Shown in pieces: positions 1 through 6,125 of a stretch of DNA of 6,273 bases. Made by a program: the position numbers and the translations under genes. How positions within the stretch are numbered: position 1 is the first letter of the stretch; each line of letters opens with the position of its first letter. Where the stretch lies: the NCBI GenBank assembly GCA_021813305.1, contig JAKALE010000023.1, positions 1 to 6,273 on the forward strand. The letters run 5' to 3'. The stretch is from a bacterium (lineage in GTDB: Bacteria; Patescibacteria; Paceibacteria; UBA6257; Brennerbacteraceae). The notes under the pieces are model-generated. The model was not told where the DNA came from and made no database searches. It saw nothing but the letters and a program-made list of their open reading frames with translations.

Positions 1-39
1 ATCAATTTGGCTTCGCCTGGGAGGATTGGGATTGTCCAT
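1..39 (-). CDS. 5' end of a further operon gene, truncated by the window edge
   Basis: On the minus strand an ATG at 39-37 lies one base after the TGA (43-41) of the 314-residue nuclease-like gene. It opens a frame that stays open for 13 codons to the window edge and would encode MDNPNPPRRSQID. A weak GGAA ribosome-binding match lies about 8 nt upstream inside the preceding gene. The one-base gap and common direction are what the next cistron of a compact operon would look like, so the helicase/nuclease unit probably continues. Thirteen codons are too few to recognise a family, and a chance open frame of this length is quite possible. The call rests on position rather than on sequence content. 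Confidence 0.42.
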   Translation of the reverse strand, partial: MDNPNPPRRSQID

Positions 40-40
40 G

Positions 41-985
41 TCAATATTCCATTAATACTTCGACCCAATACGCCTTGATTGGGTAATCCTTCCCTTTTTG
101 CAGCTCATCGCGATATTCGATGAGTTTTTGCAAAACACTCAGGTGGTGTTCAAGATCCCAATCCGGTAATTTTTGCTTTTCCAGCGTCTTTTTCAGTTCG
201 GCAAGTTGTTGTCCGTCTGATACGTCGAAAACCGTTGCTTCTCCGCCCTTATTCCTGCCTTTGACCTGGAACAAACTTTGCTCGGTGATATTGTCCTGCT
301 CATCCTTTTTTTCGCAGACCAGGTCGACGCCGTGATACATATCCTCTTCGGGCGTGGGAACATGGAAATCCGCATCTTGATAGGAACCTTGCTTAAGGTA
401 CCAATATGCCCGCACCGCGGCAAGAATGCCAGGGGGGAAATTCTGGAAATCGATGAGTTGCAATTCGTGGGCAATCGAAGATTGGTAGAATACCTGCGTA
501 TAGAGTTCGGTTAGTTCTTGGATATTCAAATCGTATTCCTTCTGCATGGCGAGGAAAAAATTAAGAAACTTGATGTTGGCCACGGCCCCAAGCTTGATGT
601 TTTCCTTTCCCTGCAAAGGCTTGCCGGCCTTATCGAGTTCGTCAATTTTTGCCATATAGATGGCTAAGGAAACCAATGCCTGGAGCAGGCGCACGGTTCC
701 TGAACACGTTTCCTCTGTTAGGGTTTCCGACTCGGGAATCCGTTCATGGATTTCGGTAAGCCGCTTTTCCGAAAGTTTAATCTTTCCTCTTTGCACATCG
801 AGCAATTTTTGATAGTCATCCAATGTTTGCTGCAAAAATCCGATTTCTTCCGCGGTGATGCCGGCTTTGTGATCCACGATACGAAGCTCGATTTGCTCGC
901 AAAAATGAGAAACCCATGATAAGGCATGTTCATGAATCCGTTCCATTTGAAGGGCTTCGATTGGCGGCGTTCTTTTAAGAGTCAT
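41..985 (-). CDS. Putative PD-(D/E)XK (Mrr/restriction-endonuclease-like) protein coupled to the helicase-nuclease
   Basis: This 314-residue soluble protein belongs to no family I can name. Residues 15-180 look mostly helical and rich in charged residues, with Leu/Lys/Glu-rich stretches around 50-80 that could form coiled coils. The C-terminal third carries a signature seen in Mrr-type and related restriction-endonuclease folds: PEED at 212-215, G219-V220-D221-L222-V223, then after a short variable loop F239-Q240-V241-K242-G243-R244. D221, Q240 and K242 would be the metal-binding and catalytic residues of the Q-x-K variant of PD-(D/E)XK. No signal peptide or membrane segment is visible. Its ATG overlaps the TGA of the helicase gene as ATGA (985-982), and no Shine-Dalgarno is seen, which suggests translation coupled to the helicase and possibly a shared complex. 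A role in DNA cleavage during repair or defence is inferred. That the ORF is a real gene is nearly certain; the nuclease assignment is moderate. Confidence 0.85.
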   Translation of the reverse strand: MTLKRTPPIEALQMERIHEHALSWVSHFCEQIELRIVDHKAGITAEEIGFLQQTLDDYQKLLDVQRGKIKLSEKRLTEIHERIPESETLTEETCSGTVRLLQALVSLAIYMAKIDELDKAGKPLQGKENIKLGAVANIKFLNFFLAMQKEYDLNIQELTELYTQVFYQSSIAHELQLIDFQNFPPGILAAVRAYWYLKQGSYQDADFHVPTPEEDMYHGVDLVCEKKDEQDNITEQSLFQVKGRNKGGEATVFDVSDGQQLAELKKTLEKQKLPDWDLEHHLSVLQKLIEYRDELQKGKDYPIKAYWVEVLMEY

Positions 986-3900
986 GAGAGTTTGCTTTCT
1001 TGTTTTAACAGGTCTTCCTCGAATGCGAGCGTGCCATTGATATTCTGCTCGTACTTTGATGTATCGGGAAAGTCGAGTGTCATGATTTTTCTGTATACGA
1101 TTTGTGCAAGCGCGCCAAGGCGTTTTATGAATTGTTGATCCATGTCGAACGCGAGTTCGGGCGCGTCATGTTCGCCCGCCTCGATGAACTCAAGCGCGCT
1201 GGACACGACTTTTGCTTTGGAAAATTCTGGCGCAGTCGCCATGAGAATATTGTAGAACCCGAGCTGGTTTTTGTATTTCCATGCTTTCACTTTTTCGTAC
1301 GCGTCATGGCCTTGCCAGTCGGGCAAGGGCTTGCCGGTTTTGAGATCGAACAGCGCATATTCGTTGTCCCCGGCCTTGGCGATACGGTCTATCTTGCCGT
1401 TCAGCAACGCATTACCAAGAATCGCGCCGCGGTTGCGGAAATTCACTTCGGCCATATCATCAGGTTTGAACGACGAGTGCGCGCGTTCGAAATACCGTGC
1501 AAGATACCGCCTGCCTTTTGCCAAAAACTGCTTGTGTTCTTCTTCGTCCAGGCGTTGTTCGGTCAAGGACGCTTCGAACCATTCAAGCACTTTGTCTGTT
1601 TCGGGCAAAACCTTCTGCGTTTTCAGATACGTGCTGATATTTTCAATGGCTTTGTGCACTGCAGTGCCGAATGCGCCGGACGCGCTTTTCGCCTGGGGAA
1701 AGCGCAACAGGTTTTGTTCCACGAAATTTTGCGGTCCGCCGGACGACAGATCGAGAAAATTGTTCAAATGGGTCGGGCTCAAGCGGTACTCCTTGAGGTA
1801 TTGCCCGAGCAGCGCCTGTTCGTTTCCTTTGTAGGGCGGGCCGTGGCGCACAAGGATCGGAGAAGCGATTGCCTGCACGATTTCCTCGTCTGTGAACCGG
1901 TCGCGTTCGGTTTTTCCTGATGCGAATTGTTCGTTTACGAAACCGAGCGGCAAAGATTCATCGCCTTTTTCATTGGTTTCATAGGAAGACAAGAACAGAT
2001 TTTTGCGCGCGCGGGTCAGGGCGACGTAGAACAGGCGCAACTGGTCGTCGTGCTCATCTCCCGCAGGCGCAATGGGAAGATTCTTCGGGAACGCAAGCGC
2101 GCTGGCGAATTTTCTTCCTGCCCAGATGCTGTCCTGACAAGACGCGATGAACACGGAATCGAATTCCTGGCCTTTTGCCTTGTGCGCCGTGAGCAGCGTG
2201 ACTGCGTTTTTCGAATCGATAAACGGTGTCTGGTCCGGCAAGGGGATGTTTTGGGCCTGTCGCGTCGCAACGAACTCAACCAGGTCATGGAGCTTGAGTA
2301 CCTCGCCTTGCTTGTATTCGCGCACAGAGCCGTAAAACACGCGCAACGCGGACAAAAACAAAATGTATTCCTGCGGATTTGCTTTGAATTTCTCCTGTCC
2401 GAAATAATATTTTCTGAACGGGCTTTCGAACTTTGTGAGGCGTTTTTGTTCCGGTTCCGAAGCGTTGTCATCCTCTTCCTCGACAGTCAGGGTCGTGGTT
2501 CCGATAAGCGCATCGAGCACGCGTTCAAGCGGTTCTGATTTTGCCTGCACCCCGAGTTCGATAAGAAAATGCGCGATGTCGCGTACGCGCTCATGTTCCG
2601 ATCCGAGCATGGTTTCAAGCCACGATATGCGCGCCATGCGCGCGATCTGCCACACGGCAATGCGCTCCAATCCCCAGAACGGATAGCTTAAGATTTCCGG
2701 CAGCAATTCGTCGGCCTCCTCGCGCTTATCCGAAGCAAGGGAATCCAAGAACTTTGCGATCGTGATGAGCTGCACGATATGGGGTTCGAGCAAGACATTA
2801 CGCTGGCGCTCATACACAATGGGAATCCCGCGCTGCGCCAGGTTTTGCGCAACGGCCTGCAAAATCTTGTGTTCGCGCGCAATGACCGCGATTTCGTTTG
2901 GTGCCTCGCCCGTCCTGACCAATTCCTGGATCCTGCGCGCGATCCATGCGTATTCGTGCGCGTCCGTGGGAAACATGCGGAACAAGATTTCGCCCTGGAG
3001 TTTTTTCGGATTTACAGCCTGGAGATTTTTGTCCAAATCCTTGATCCGCGTTTCCAAGCGATCCTCGCCTTGACGGATAATGCTCTTGGCGAGTTCGAGA
3101 ATCGTGTCCGTGGAACGGTAGTTTTCAAGCAGCACAACGACTTTTGCGTCATAGCGCTGTTTGAAATCGAGGATGTTGGAAAGCTGGGCTCCTTGGAATT
3201 TGTAAATCGCCTGGTCGTCGTCCCCGACTGCCATGAGATTCGGTTCGTTGGGAGAAATATCCGAGCGGGCGATCAGATCCAATAGGCGCATTTGCGCGTC
3301 ATTGGTGTCCTGGAACTCGTCCACCATGATGAACTGATATTGTTCCTGGAGTTCGTAGCGCAAAGTTTTGTTCTGTTCGATAGCCTGAATCGTTTCAATA
3401 AGCATGTCATCGAAATCAAGATAGCCGTTTTCCTGCAATGCCGCGCGGTATTGCGCGTAGACATTTGCAAGCGAGATAAGCCTGCCGGAATTCATCCAGT
3501 CCTTGAATCTGATCTGTTTTTGCTCGTCCTTGGCAAGCCATGCATTTTTCCAAACCGTAATCGGCTTTGTATCTTCAAGCCCGGCTTTTGCGACTGCTTC
3601 TGAAAAACTTTCTTTGATGAATTCTGTAACGGGCTTGAATTGGCTTGAAGGGAGTTTTGTTTTCGGCTTGTATGACTCCAAAGACCGCTGGAGTTTCACG
3701 CATGCGGCCAAGGTTTTTTTCGTGATCGTCTGGTTGAATACCGAATCAAAGAGCGGCTGCAATGCCTCATATGTCTCCTGGTTGTGCCTGATGATAGCGA
3801 TGAACTCTTCCGGCACCAGGCCTGCCTTTTTCAAGGTTTCAATCGCCTTTTGCGTTGCCTTAAGATGGCTGAACGAACCGTCGAATCCGATCTTATTGAG

Positions 3901-4314
3901 CGGATCGTCGTAGGAGAGTTTTTTGAAAATGCCGGTCAGAAGCTCGAATTGCATGACCGCGTCCGCGGGCTTGAGCTGCGACGCGTTGAAAAAATATTCG
4001 CTGTGGCGATTGATGATGTCCAGTCCGAAATTATGGAATGTGTGGATCGCGACGCGGAACGCATCCTGGCCGATGATGCCAGCCAGGCGCTTGCGCATAT
4101 TGATCGCCGCGGAATCCGTGAATGTCAAACACAGAATATTGGATGGCAAGGCGTCGGTTTTTTGCAGAATGTTTGCAGCGCGCAAGCTCAAAATCTGGGT
4201 TTTGCCCGAGCCTGGGCCCGCCACGACCAACAACGGACCGTAAATCTGATCAACAGCCTGTTTCTGGCTTTTGTTCAGCTTCTGGTATTCGGTTTGAAAG
4301 ATGCTGTTTAACAC
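982..4314 (-). CDS. UvrD/PcrA-type SF1A helicase with C-terminal RecB-like PD-(D/E)XK nuclease domain
   Basis: This 1110-residue protein is predicted to be a cytoplasmic ATP-driven 3'-5' DNA translocase with its own nuclease. Visible helicase motifs in order: Q-motif with Q17; Walker A GPGSGKT (33-39, K38); motif Ia LTFTDSAA near 63-70; motif II DEFQDT (332-337); motif III GDDDQAIYKFQGA (364-376); motif IV ENYRS (397-401); motif V TAHKAKGQEFD (709-719); motif VI YVALTRAR (763-770). From about 845 a RecB-family nuclease follows: GTAVHKAIE with H887, GKIDRI with D976, FDLKTGK with D990 and K992, and QLGFY with Q1017. All key residues are present, so both activities should be intact. The cysteines (62, 205, 726) do not form a Fe-S set as in AddB or Cas4. 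Length and domain order resemble mycobacterial AdnA/AdnB, but no second helicase partner is in the window. The start is GTG (4314-4312), because the frame is closed by a TAG five codons upstream; GGGAG 11 nt upstream is the likely ribosome site. The TGA overlaps the next gene by 4 nt. Confidence 0.95.
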   Translation of the reverse strand: MLNSIFQTEYQKLNKSQKQAVDQIYGPLLVVAGPGSGKTQILSLRAANILQKTDALPSNILCLTFTDSAAINMRKRLAGIIGQDAFRVAIHTFHNFGLDIINRHSEYFFNASQLKPADAVMQFELLTGIFKKLSYDDPLNKIGFDGSFSHLKATQKAIETLKKAGLVPEEFIAIIRHNQETYEALQPLFDSVFNQTITKKTLAACVKLQRSLESYKPKTKLPSSQFKPVTEFIKESFSEAVAKAGLEDTKPITVWKNAWLAKDEQKQIRFKDWMNSGRLISLANVYAQYRAALQENGYLDFDDMLIETIQAIEQNKTLRYELQEQYQFIMVDEFQDTNDAQMRLLDLIARSDISPNEPNLMAVGDDDQAIYKFQGAQLSNILDFKQRYDAKVVVLLENYRSTDTILELAKSIIRQGEDRLETRIKDLDKNLQAVNPKKLQGEILFRMFPTDAHEYAWIARRIQELVRTGEAPNEIAVIAREHKILQAVAQNLAQRGIPIVYERQRNVLLEPHIVQLITIAKFLDSLASDKREEADELLPEILSYPFWGLERIAVWQIARMARISWLETMLGSEHERVRDIAHFLIELGVQAKSEPLERVLDALIGTTTLTVEEEDDNASEPEQKRLTKFESPFRKYYFGQEKFKANPQEYILFLSALRVFYGSVREYKQGEVLKLHDLVEFVATRQAQNIPLPDQTPFIDSKNAVTLLTAHKAKGQEFDSVFIASCQDSIWAGRKFASALAFPKNLPIAPAGDEHDDQLRLFYVALTRARKNLFLSSYETNEKGDESLPLGFVNEQFASGKTERDRFTDEEIVQAIASPILVRHGPPYKGNEQALLGQYLKEYRLSPTHLNNFLDLSSGGPQNFVEQNLLRFPQAKSASGAFGTAVHKAIENISTYLKTQKVLPETDKVLEWFEASLTEQRLDEEEHKQFLAKGRRYLARYFERAHSSFKPDDMAEVNFRNRGAILGNALLNGKIDRIAKAGDNEYALFDLKTGKPLPDWQGHDAYEKVKAWKYKNQLGFYNILMATAPEFSKAKVVSSALEFIEAGEHDAPELAFDMDQQFIKRLGALAQIVYRKIMTLDFPDTSKYEQNINGTLAFEEDLLKQESKLS

Positions 4315-4318
4315 GAAG

Positions 4319-4331
4319 AGGTTTTCTCCCT
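4319..4331 (-). promoter_or_regulatory. Ribosome-binding site supporting the GTG start of the helicase
   Basis: The minus strand reads TAGGGAGAAAA, so a GGGAG purine core overlaps the TAG stop of the YecD-like gene and lies about 11 nt before GTG at 4314. The spacing is slightly long, but no other start is available: the same frame is closed by that TAG and holds only GGA GAA AAC CTC TTC before GTG. This shows that Shine-Dalgarno initiation is used inside the operon, unlike at its first gene. The 15-nt gap between the two genes suggests coupled translation. Confidence 0.6.
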
Positions 4332-4908
4332 ATTGATTCAGTTCATTCAGAATATCTTGAGTTTTTCTCACCCTGCCGATGCGCGGAAAAATGTAGTTGA
4401 CCGTGCTGTCATGTTCTTCCTTGGAAACCCCCGAAGCCATGCAATCCTCGACGAAAACCTGTTGATACCCGTATTCATACGCGAACCTGGCAGTGCTTTC
4501 CACGCCGATGTTGGTCGAAATGCCGCACAGCACAATGGTTTCGATGCCGCGGCGGCGCAGTTGAAGGTCGAGTTCGGTGCCGTAGAACGCGCCCCACTGA
4601 CGCTTCGTGATGATGAAATCACCTTGTCGGGGGCCGAGTTCGGGCACAATGTCCGCCCAATCTGGGCTCATAGTGCCTGATTGCGCTGGATTGTCCGTGA
4701 CTGGCTTCAATCCGTCCTTGAAGTCAGGAGACGGCGTGACGCGCACCAAAAACACAGGCATGTTGTTCTTCCTGAACGCATCCGCGAGTTGTGCGGCATG
4801 GGCGACGACCTCGGCCGAATTATGCGGAAATGTTTTTCTGCCGACGATTCCCTTTTGCAGGTCGATCACGACCAATGCGGTTCTGTTTTTGTTGAAAAGC
4901 GGTTCCAT
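4330..4908 (-). CDS. yecD: YecD-like isochorismatase-fold protein lacking the catalytic cysteine
   Basis: This 192-residue cytoplasmic protein has the isochorismatase/nicotinamidase (cysteine hydrolase) fold at full family length. The first triad residue is D16 (VVIDLQ) and the second K102 (ITKRQWGAFYGT). The third strand reads CGISTNIGVESTAR (128-141), where canonical enzymes have T-[N/D]-x-C-V; here position 135 is Gly, encoded GGC. From memory, E. coli YecD carries the same CGISTNIGVESTAR block and closely matching KRQWGAFYGT and PRI-RVR segments, so the substitution belongs to a subfamily rather than being a fresh mutation. C128 and C156 are nearby but not in the nucleophile position. The substrate is unknown, and the protein may be catalytically different or non-hydrolytic. 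It starts at ATG 4908 with no clear Shine-Dalgarno, 33 nt after the membrane-protein gene, and ends 15 nt before the helicase GTG, so it is probably co-transcribed with both. The YecD-like call is firm; the function is not. Confidence 0.92.
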   Translation of the reverse strand: MEPLFNKNRTALVVIDLQKGIVGRKTFPHNSAEVVAHAAQLADAFRKNNMPVFLVRVTPSPDFKDGLKPVTDNPAQSGTMSPDWADIVPELGPRQGDFIITKRQWGAFYGTELDLQLRRRGIETIVLCGISTNIGVESTARFAYEYGYQQVFVEDCMASGVSKEEHDSTVNYIFPRIGRVRKTQDILNELNQ

Positions 4909-4941
4909 TGCGGCGTATAGACAGTGTTTTTCATGAAGGGG

Positions 4942-5358
4942 TCAGAGACCGTAGAGCGATGCGAAAAGCGCGATGCCAGACGCTATGGACATGGACCAAA
5001 AGATGATGAACGCCACGGTCAGGTTTTTGTGGGACGCGAAATAATTCTCTCCGCGTTTGTATCTTGCGGCGGCAACTAGGAAAAACGCGATAAGCGCGAC
5101 GAACATGAGAAGCGAAAACGTGCCGTGGAATATTGCGAGCCCCGTGGTGTACGGGTTGTATATTGCCGAACGACTTTCCGTGGTCTCCCGAGAAAGCATA
5201 TAGGAAACATTGAACACGATTTCGTATGCGATCGCTGCCCCGGCAAGCCACCGCATGAAATAGCCGTGCCGCCATGCGCGCCAAATAACCGTCATGACCG
5301 CCGCGGTCACGGCAAGTTCGGAGGCAAGGGTGAGAATGCTTTGGATGGGCGCCTGCAT
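4942..5358 (-). CDS. Small four-helix membrane protein, possibly DUF420/CtaM-like
   Basis: This 138-residue integral membrane protein has four hydrophobic helices at about 7-26, 36-54, 73-97 and 113-137. Basic segments lie between helices 1 and 2 (RAWRHG) and between helices 3 and 4 (ARYKRGENYFASHK), which puts both on the cytoplasmic side by the positive-inside rule. Histidines at 31, 78 (start of helix 3) and 110 (just before helix 4), and the end FWSMSIASGIALFASLYG, recall the layout of DUF420 proteins such as CtaM/YozB, small helical proteins linked to haem-copper oxidase assembly. The resemblance is weak and made by eye; an unrelated small membrane protein is equally possible. The ATG at 5358 lies 8 nt after a perfect TATAAT, which suggests leaderless translation. 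A competing frame over 4931-5284 lacks this hydrophobic pattern and was set aside. The gene seems to be first in the unit leading to the YecD-like protein and the helicase. Confidence 0.82.
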   Translation of the reverse strand: MQAPIQSILTLASELAVTAAVMTVIWRAWRHGYFMRWLAGAAIAYEIVFNVSYMLSRETTESRSAIYNPYTTGLAIFHGTFSLLMFVALIAFFLVAAARYKRGENYFASHKNLTVAFIIFWSMSIASGIALFASLYGL

Positions 5359-5366
5359 AATGGTTT

Positions 5367-5395
5367 ATTATACCTCAAAAGCGGACAGCCCGGAA
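5367..5395 (-). promoter_or_regulatory. Promoter with perfect -10 for the membrane protein-yecD-helicase unit; predicted leaderless start
   Basis: On the minus strand TATAAT (5372-5367) matches the sigma-70-type -10 consensus exactly. With a 17-nt spacer the -35 hexamer is TTCCGG (5395-5390), a poor match, and no extended -10 TG is present. Only 8 nt (AAACCATT) separate the hexamer from the ATG at 5358, so transcription would begin at or within a base or two of the start codon, leaving no room for a Shine-Dalgarno. A GAGG 14 nt before the ATG is upstream of the expected start site and too far away to serve as one. The -35 lies inside the stem of the preceding terminator. Confidence 0.68.
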
Positions 5396-5415
5396 CATGA
5401 ACGGTTCCGGGCTGT
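5385..5415 (-). terminator. Hairpin terminator after the 223-residue protein gene
   Basis: ACAGCCCGGAAC (5385-5396) and GTTCCGGGCTGT (5404-5415) form a perfect 12-bp, GC-rich stem with a 7-nt loop (5397-5403). In minus-strand RNA it begins about 29 nt after the TAG at 5447-5445 and is followed by CCGCTTTT, a short and slightly displaced T-run. On the plus strand the stem is followed directly by TTTT, so it may also stop antisense transcription. It separates the single-gene unit upstream from the operon that begins at the TATAAT just downstream. Confidence 0.72.
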
Positions 5416-5444
5416 TTTCATTCCCTTTCGGCGATCCAGAAACA

Positions 5445-6116
5445 CTAGACACCCGTGGGAATGGAGCGGTAGGTCTGCACGATGGCATCGAGCAGGCCCT
5501 GGAAATGGTTCTTGTCGAACTGCGTAACCGTACCCGGGGTGTAATTGCCGATGTTTGTCGAGTGGAGGAGCTCAACTACCTCCACGCACCAACCGTTTTC
5601 AAGGCGGCGATATATTTTCGATTCATAGAAGTTCCCTGCCCCGGCATCATTGGAGGAGAACACATTGAAAACTGCGCCGTTGATGGTTTGAGTACCCAGC
5701 GCGGTTTCACCCTGAAGCGCAGAGCCGCACGACGTGATCGCTTTTGGCTGATATGAAGCTCCGACGTACACGCCGGCTTCTTTGAGATTCGTGCCTTCGT
5801 ATGTCGAGCTCGGTAGGACAAATGAGGCAAGAGGGCTCTGTGTGAGCGGCAGGTAACCGGCATAGTTTATTGACGAGCTTGCCATATCAGCAGGATACGT
5901 GATGCTGAAGCTTAATTTCGAGTTTGTGTATGTTTTAGTCGAGATCACTGGATGGGGAGTTTGCGTTTGAACGGGCGGGACGGAAGGCTGTTGCGTCGGT
6001 GACATGACGGGCTGCGCGATGGGCACCAGGGAATACCGGGAGCTCACATAATTCCATGCCCAAACCGCAAGCACGACCAATGCCGCGGCGACAATGAGTT
6101 TTTCCAAAATTTTCAT
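5445..6116 (-). CDS. Membrane-anchored extracytoplasmic protein of unknown function (PsbP-like 'FSITYP' type)
   Basis: This 223-residue protein has a short basic N-terminus (MKILEK) and one hydrophobic segment at about 7-23. There is no lipobox cysteine and no clear signal-peptidase site, so it is probably an uncleaved signal anchor. A Pro/Gln/Thr/Ser-rich linker (about 32-58) follows, then a globular outer domain from about 60 to 220 that starts with YTNSKLSFSITYPADM. Small secreted or anchored proteins with a 'tY.n..fsf.YP..w' opening and a closing 'fD..l..i..ty' helix (here 199-218) are recalled as frequent in Patescibacteria and resemble PsbP/DUF1795-like folds in layout. That comparison is by eye. 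C130 and C177 could form a disulfide outside the cell. No catalytic motif is seen and the function is unknown. Its ATG lies 9 nt after a TATCAT -10 and has no Shine-Dalgarno; a strong terminator follows, so it is likely a single-gene unit. Confidence 0.86.
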   Translation of the reverse strand: MKILEKLIVAAALVVLAVWAWNYVSSRYSLVPIAQPVMSPTQQPSVPPVQTQTPHPVISTKTYTNSKLSFSITYPADMASSSINYAGYLPLTQSPLASFVLPSSTYEGTNLKEAGVYVGASYQPKAITSCGSALQGETALGTQTINGAVFNVFSSNDAGAGNFYESKIYRRLENGWCVEVVELLHSTNIGNYTPGTVTQFDKNHFQGLLDAIVQTYRSIPTGV

Positions 6117-6125
6117 ATCGAGAAT

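Noticed and set aside
1102..1920. Plus-strand open frame of 272 codons
   Set aside because: It lies wholly antisense to the helicase motif VI and nuclease domains, has no recognisable domain, and arises from the codon bias of the real gene. Other plus-strand frames over 1271-4311 are shadows for the same reason.
2629..2643. GCGCGC-CAT-GCGCGC palindrome
   Set aside because: It lies inside the helicase, where GCG CGC codons for Ala-Arg around Met explain it; no second copy with a regulatory context was seen.
982..4314. Possible Fe-S cluster in the nuclease domain, as in AddB or Cas4
   Set aside because: The protein has cysteines only at about 62, 205 and 726, none flanking the nuclease motifs, so no four-Cys cluster can form.
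4866..4934. 22-codon frame starting ATG at 4934-4932 between the membrane-protein and YecD-like genes
   Set aside because: It is out of frame with the YecD-like gene, has no ribosome site and an uninformative sequence; probably chance.
4931..5284. Minus-strand frame of 117 codons overlapping the membrane-protein gene
   Set aside because: It is rich in Arg, His and Cys with no membrane pattern, while the overlapping 138-codon frame has four clear hydrophobic helices and starts just after a perfect TATAAT.
41..6116. Recoded TGA (Gly in SR1/Gracilibacteria, Trp in mycoplasmas)
   Set aside because: TGA ends three complete genes at sensible operon junctions, no real gene carries an internal TGA, and Trp is encoded by TGG.
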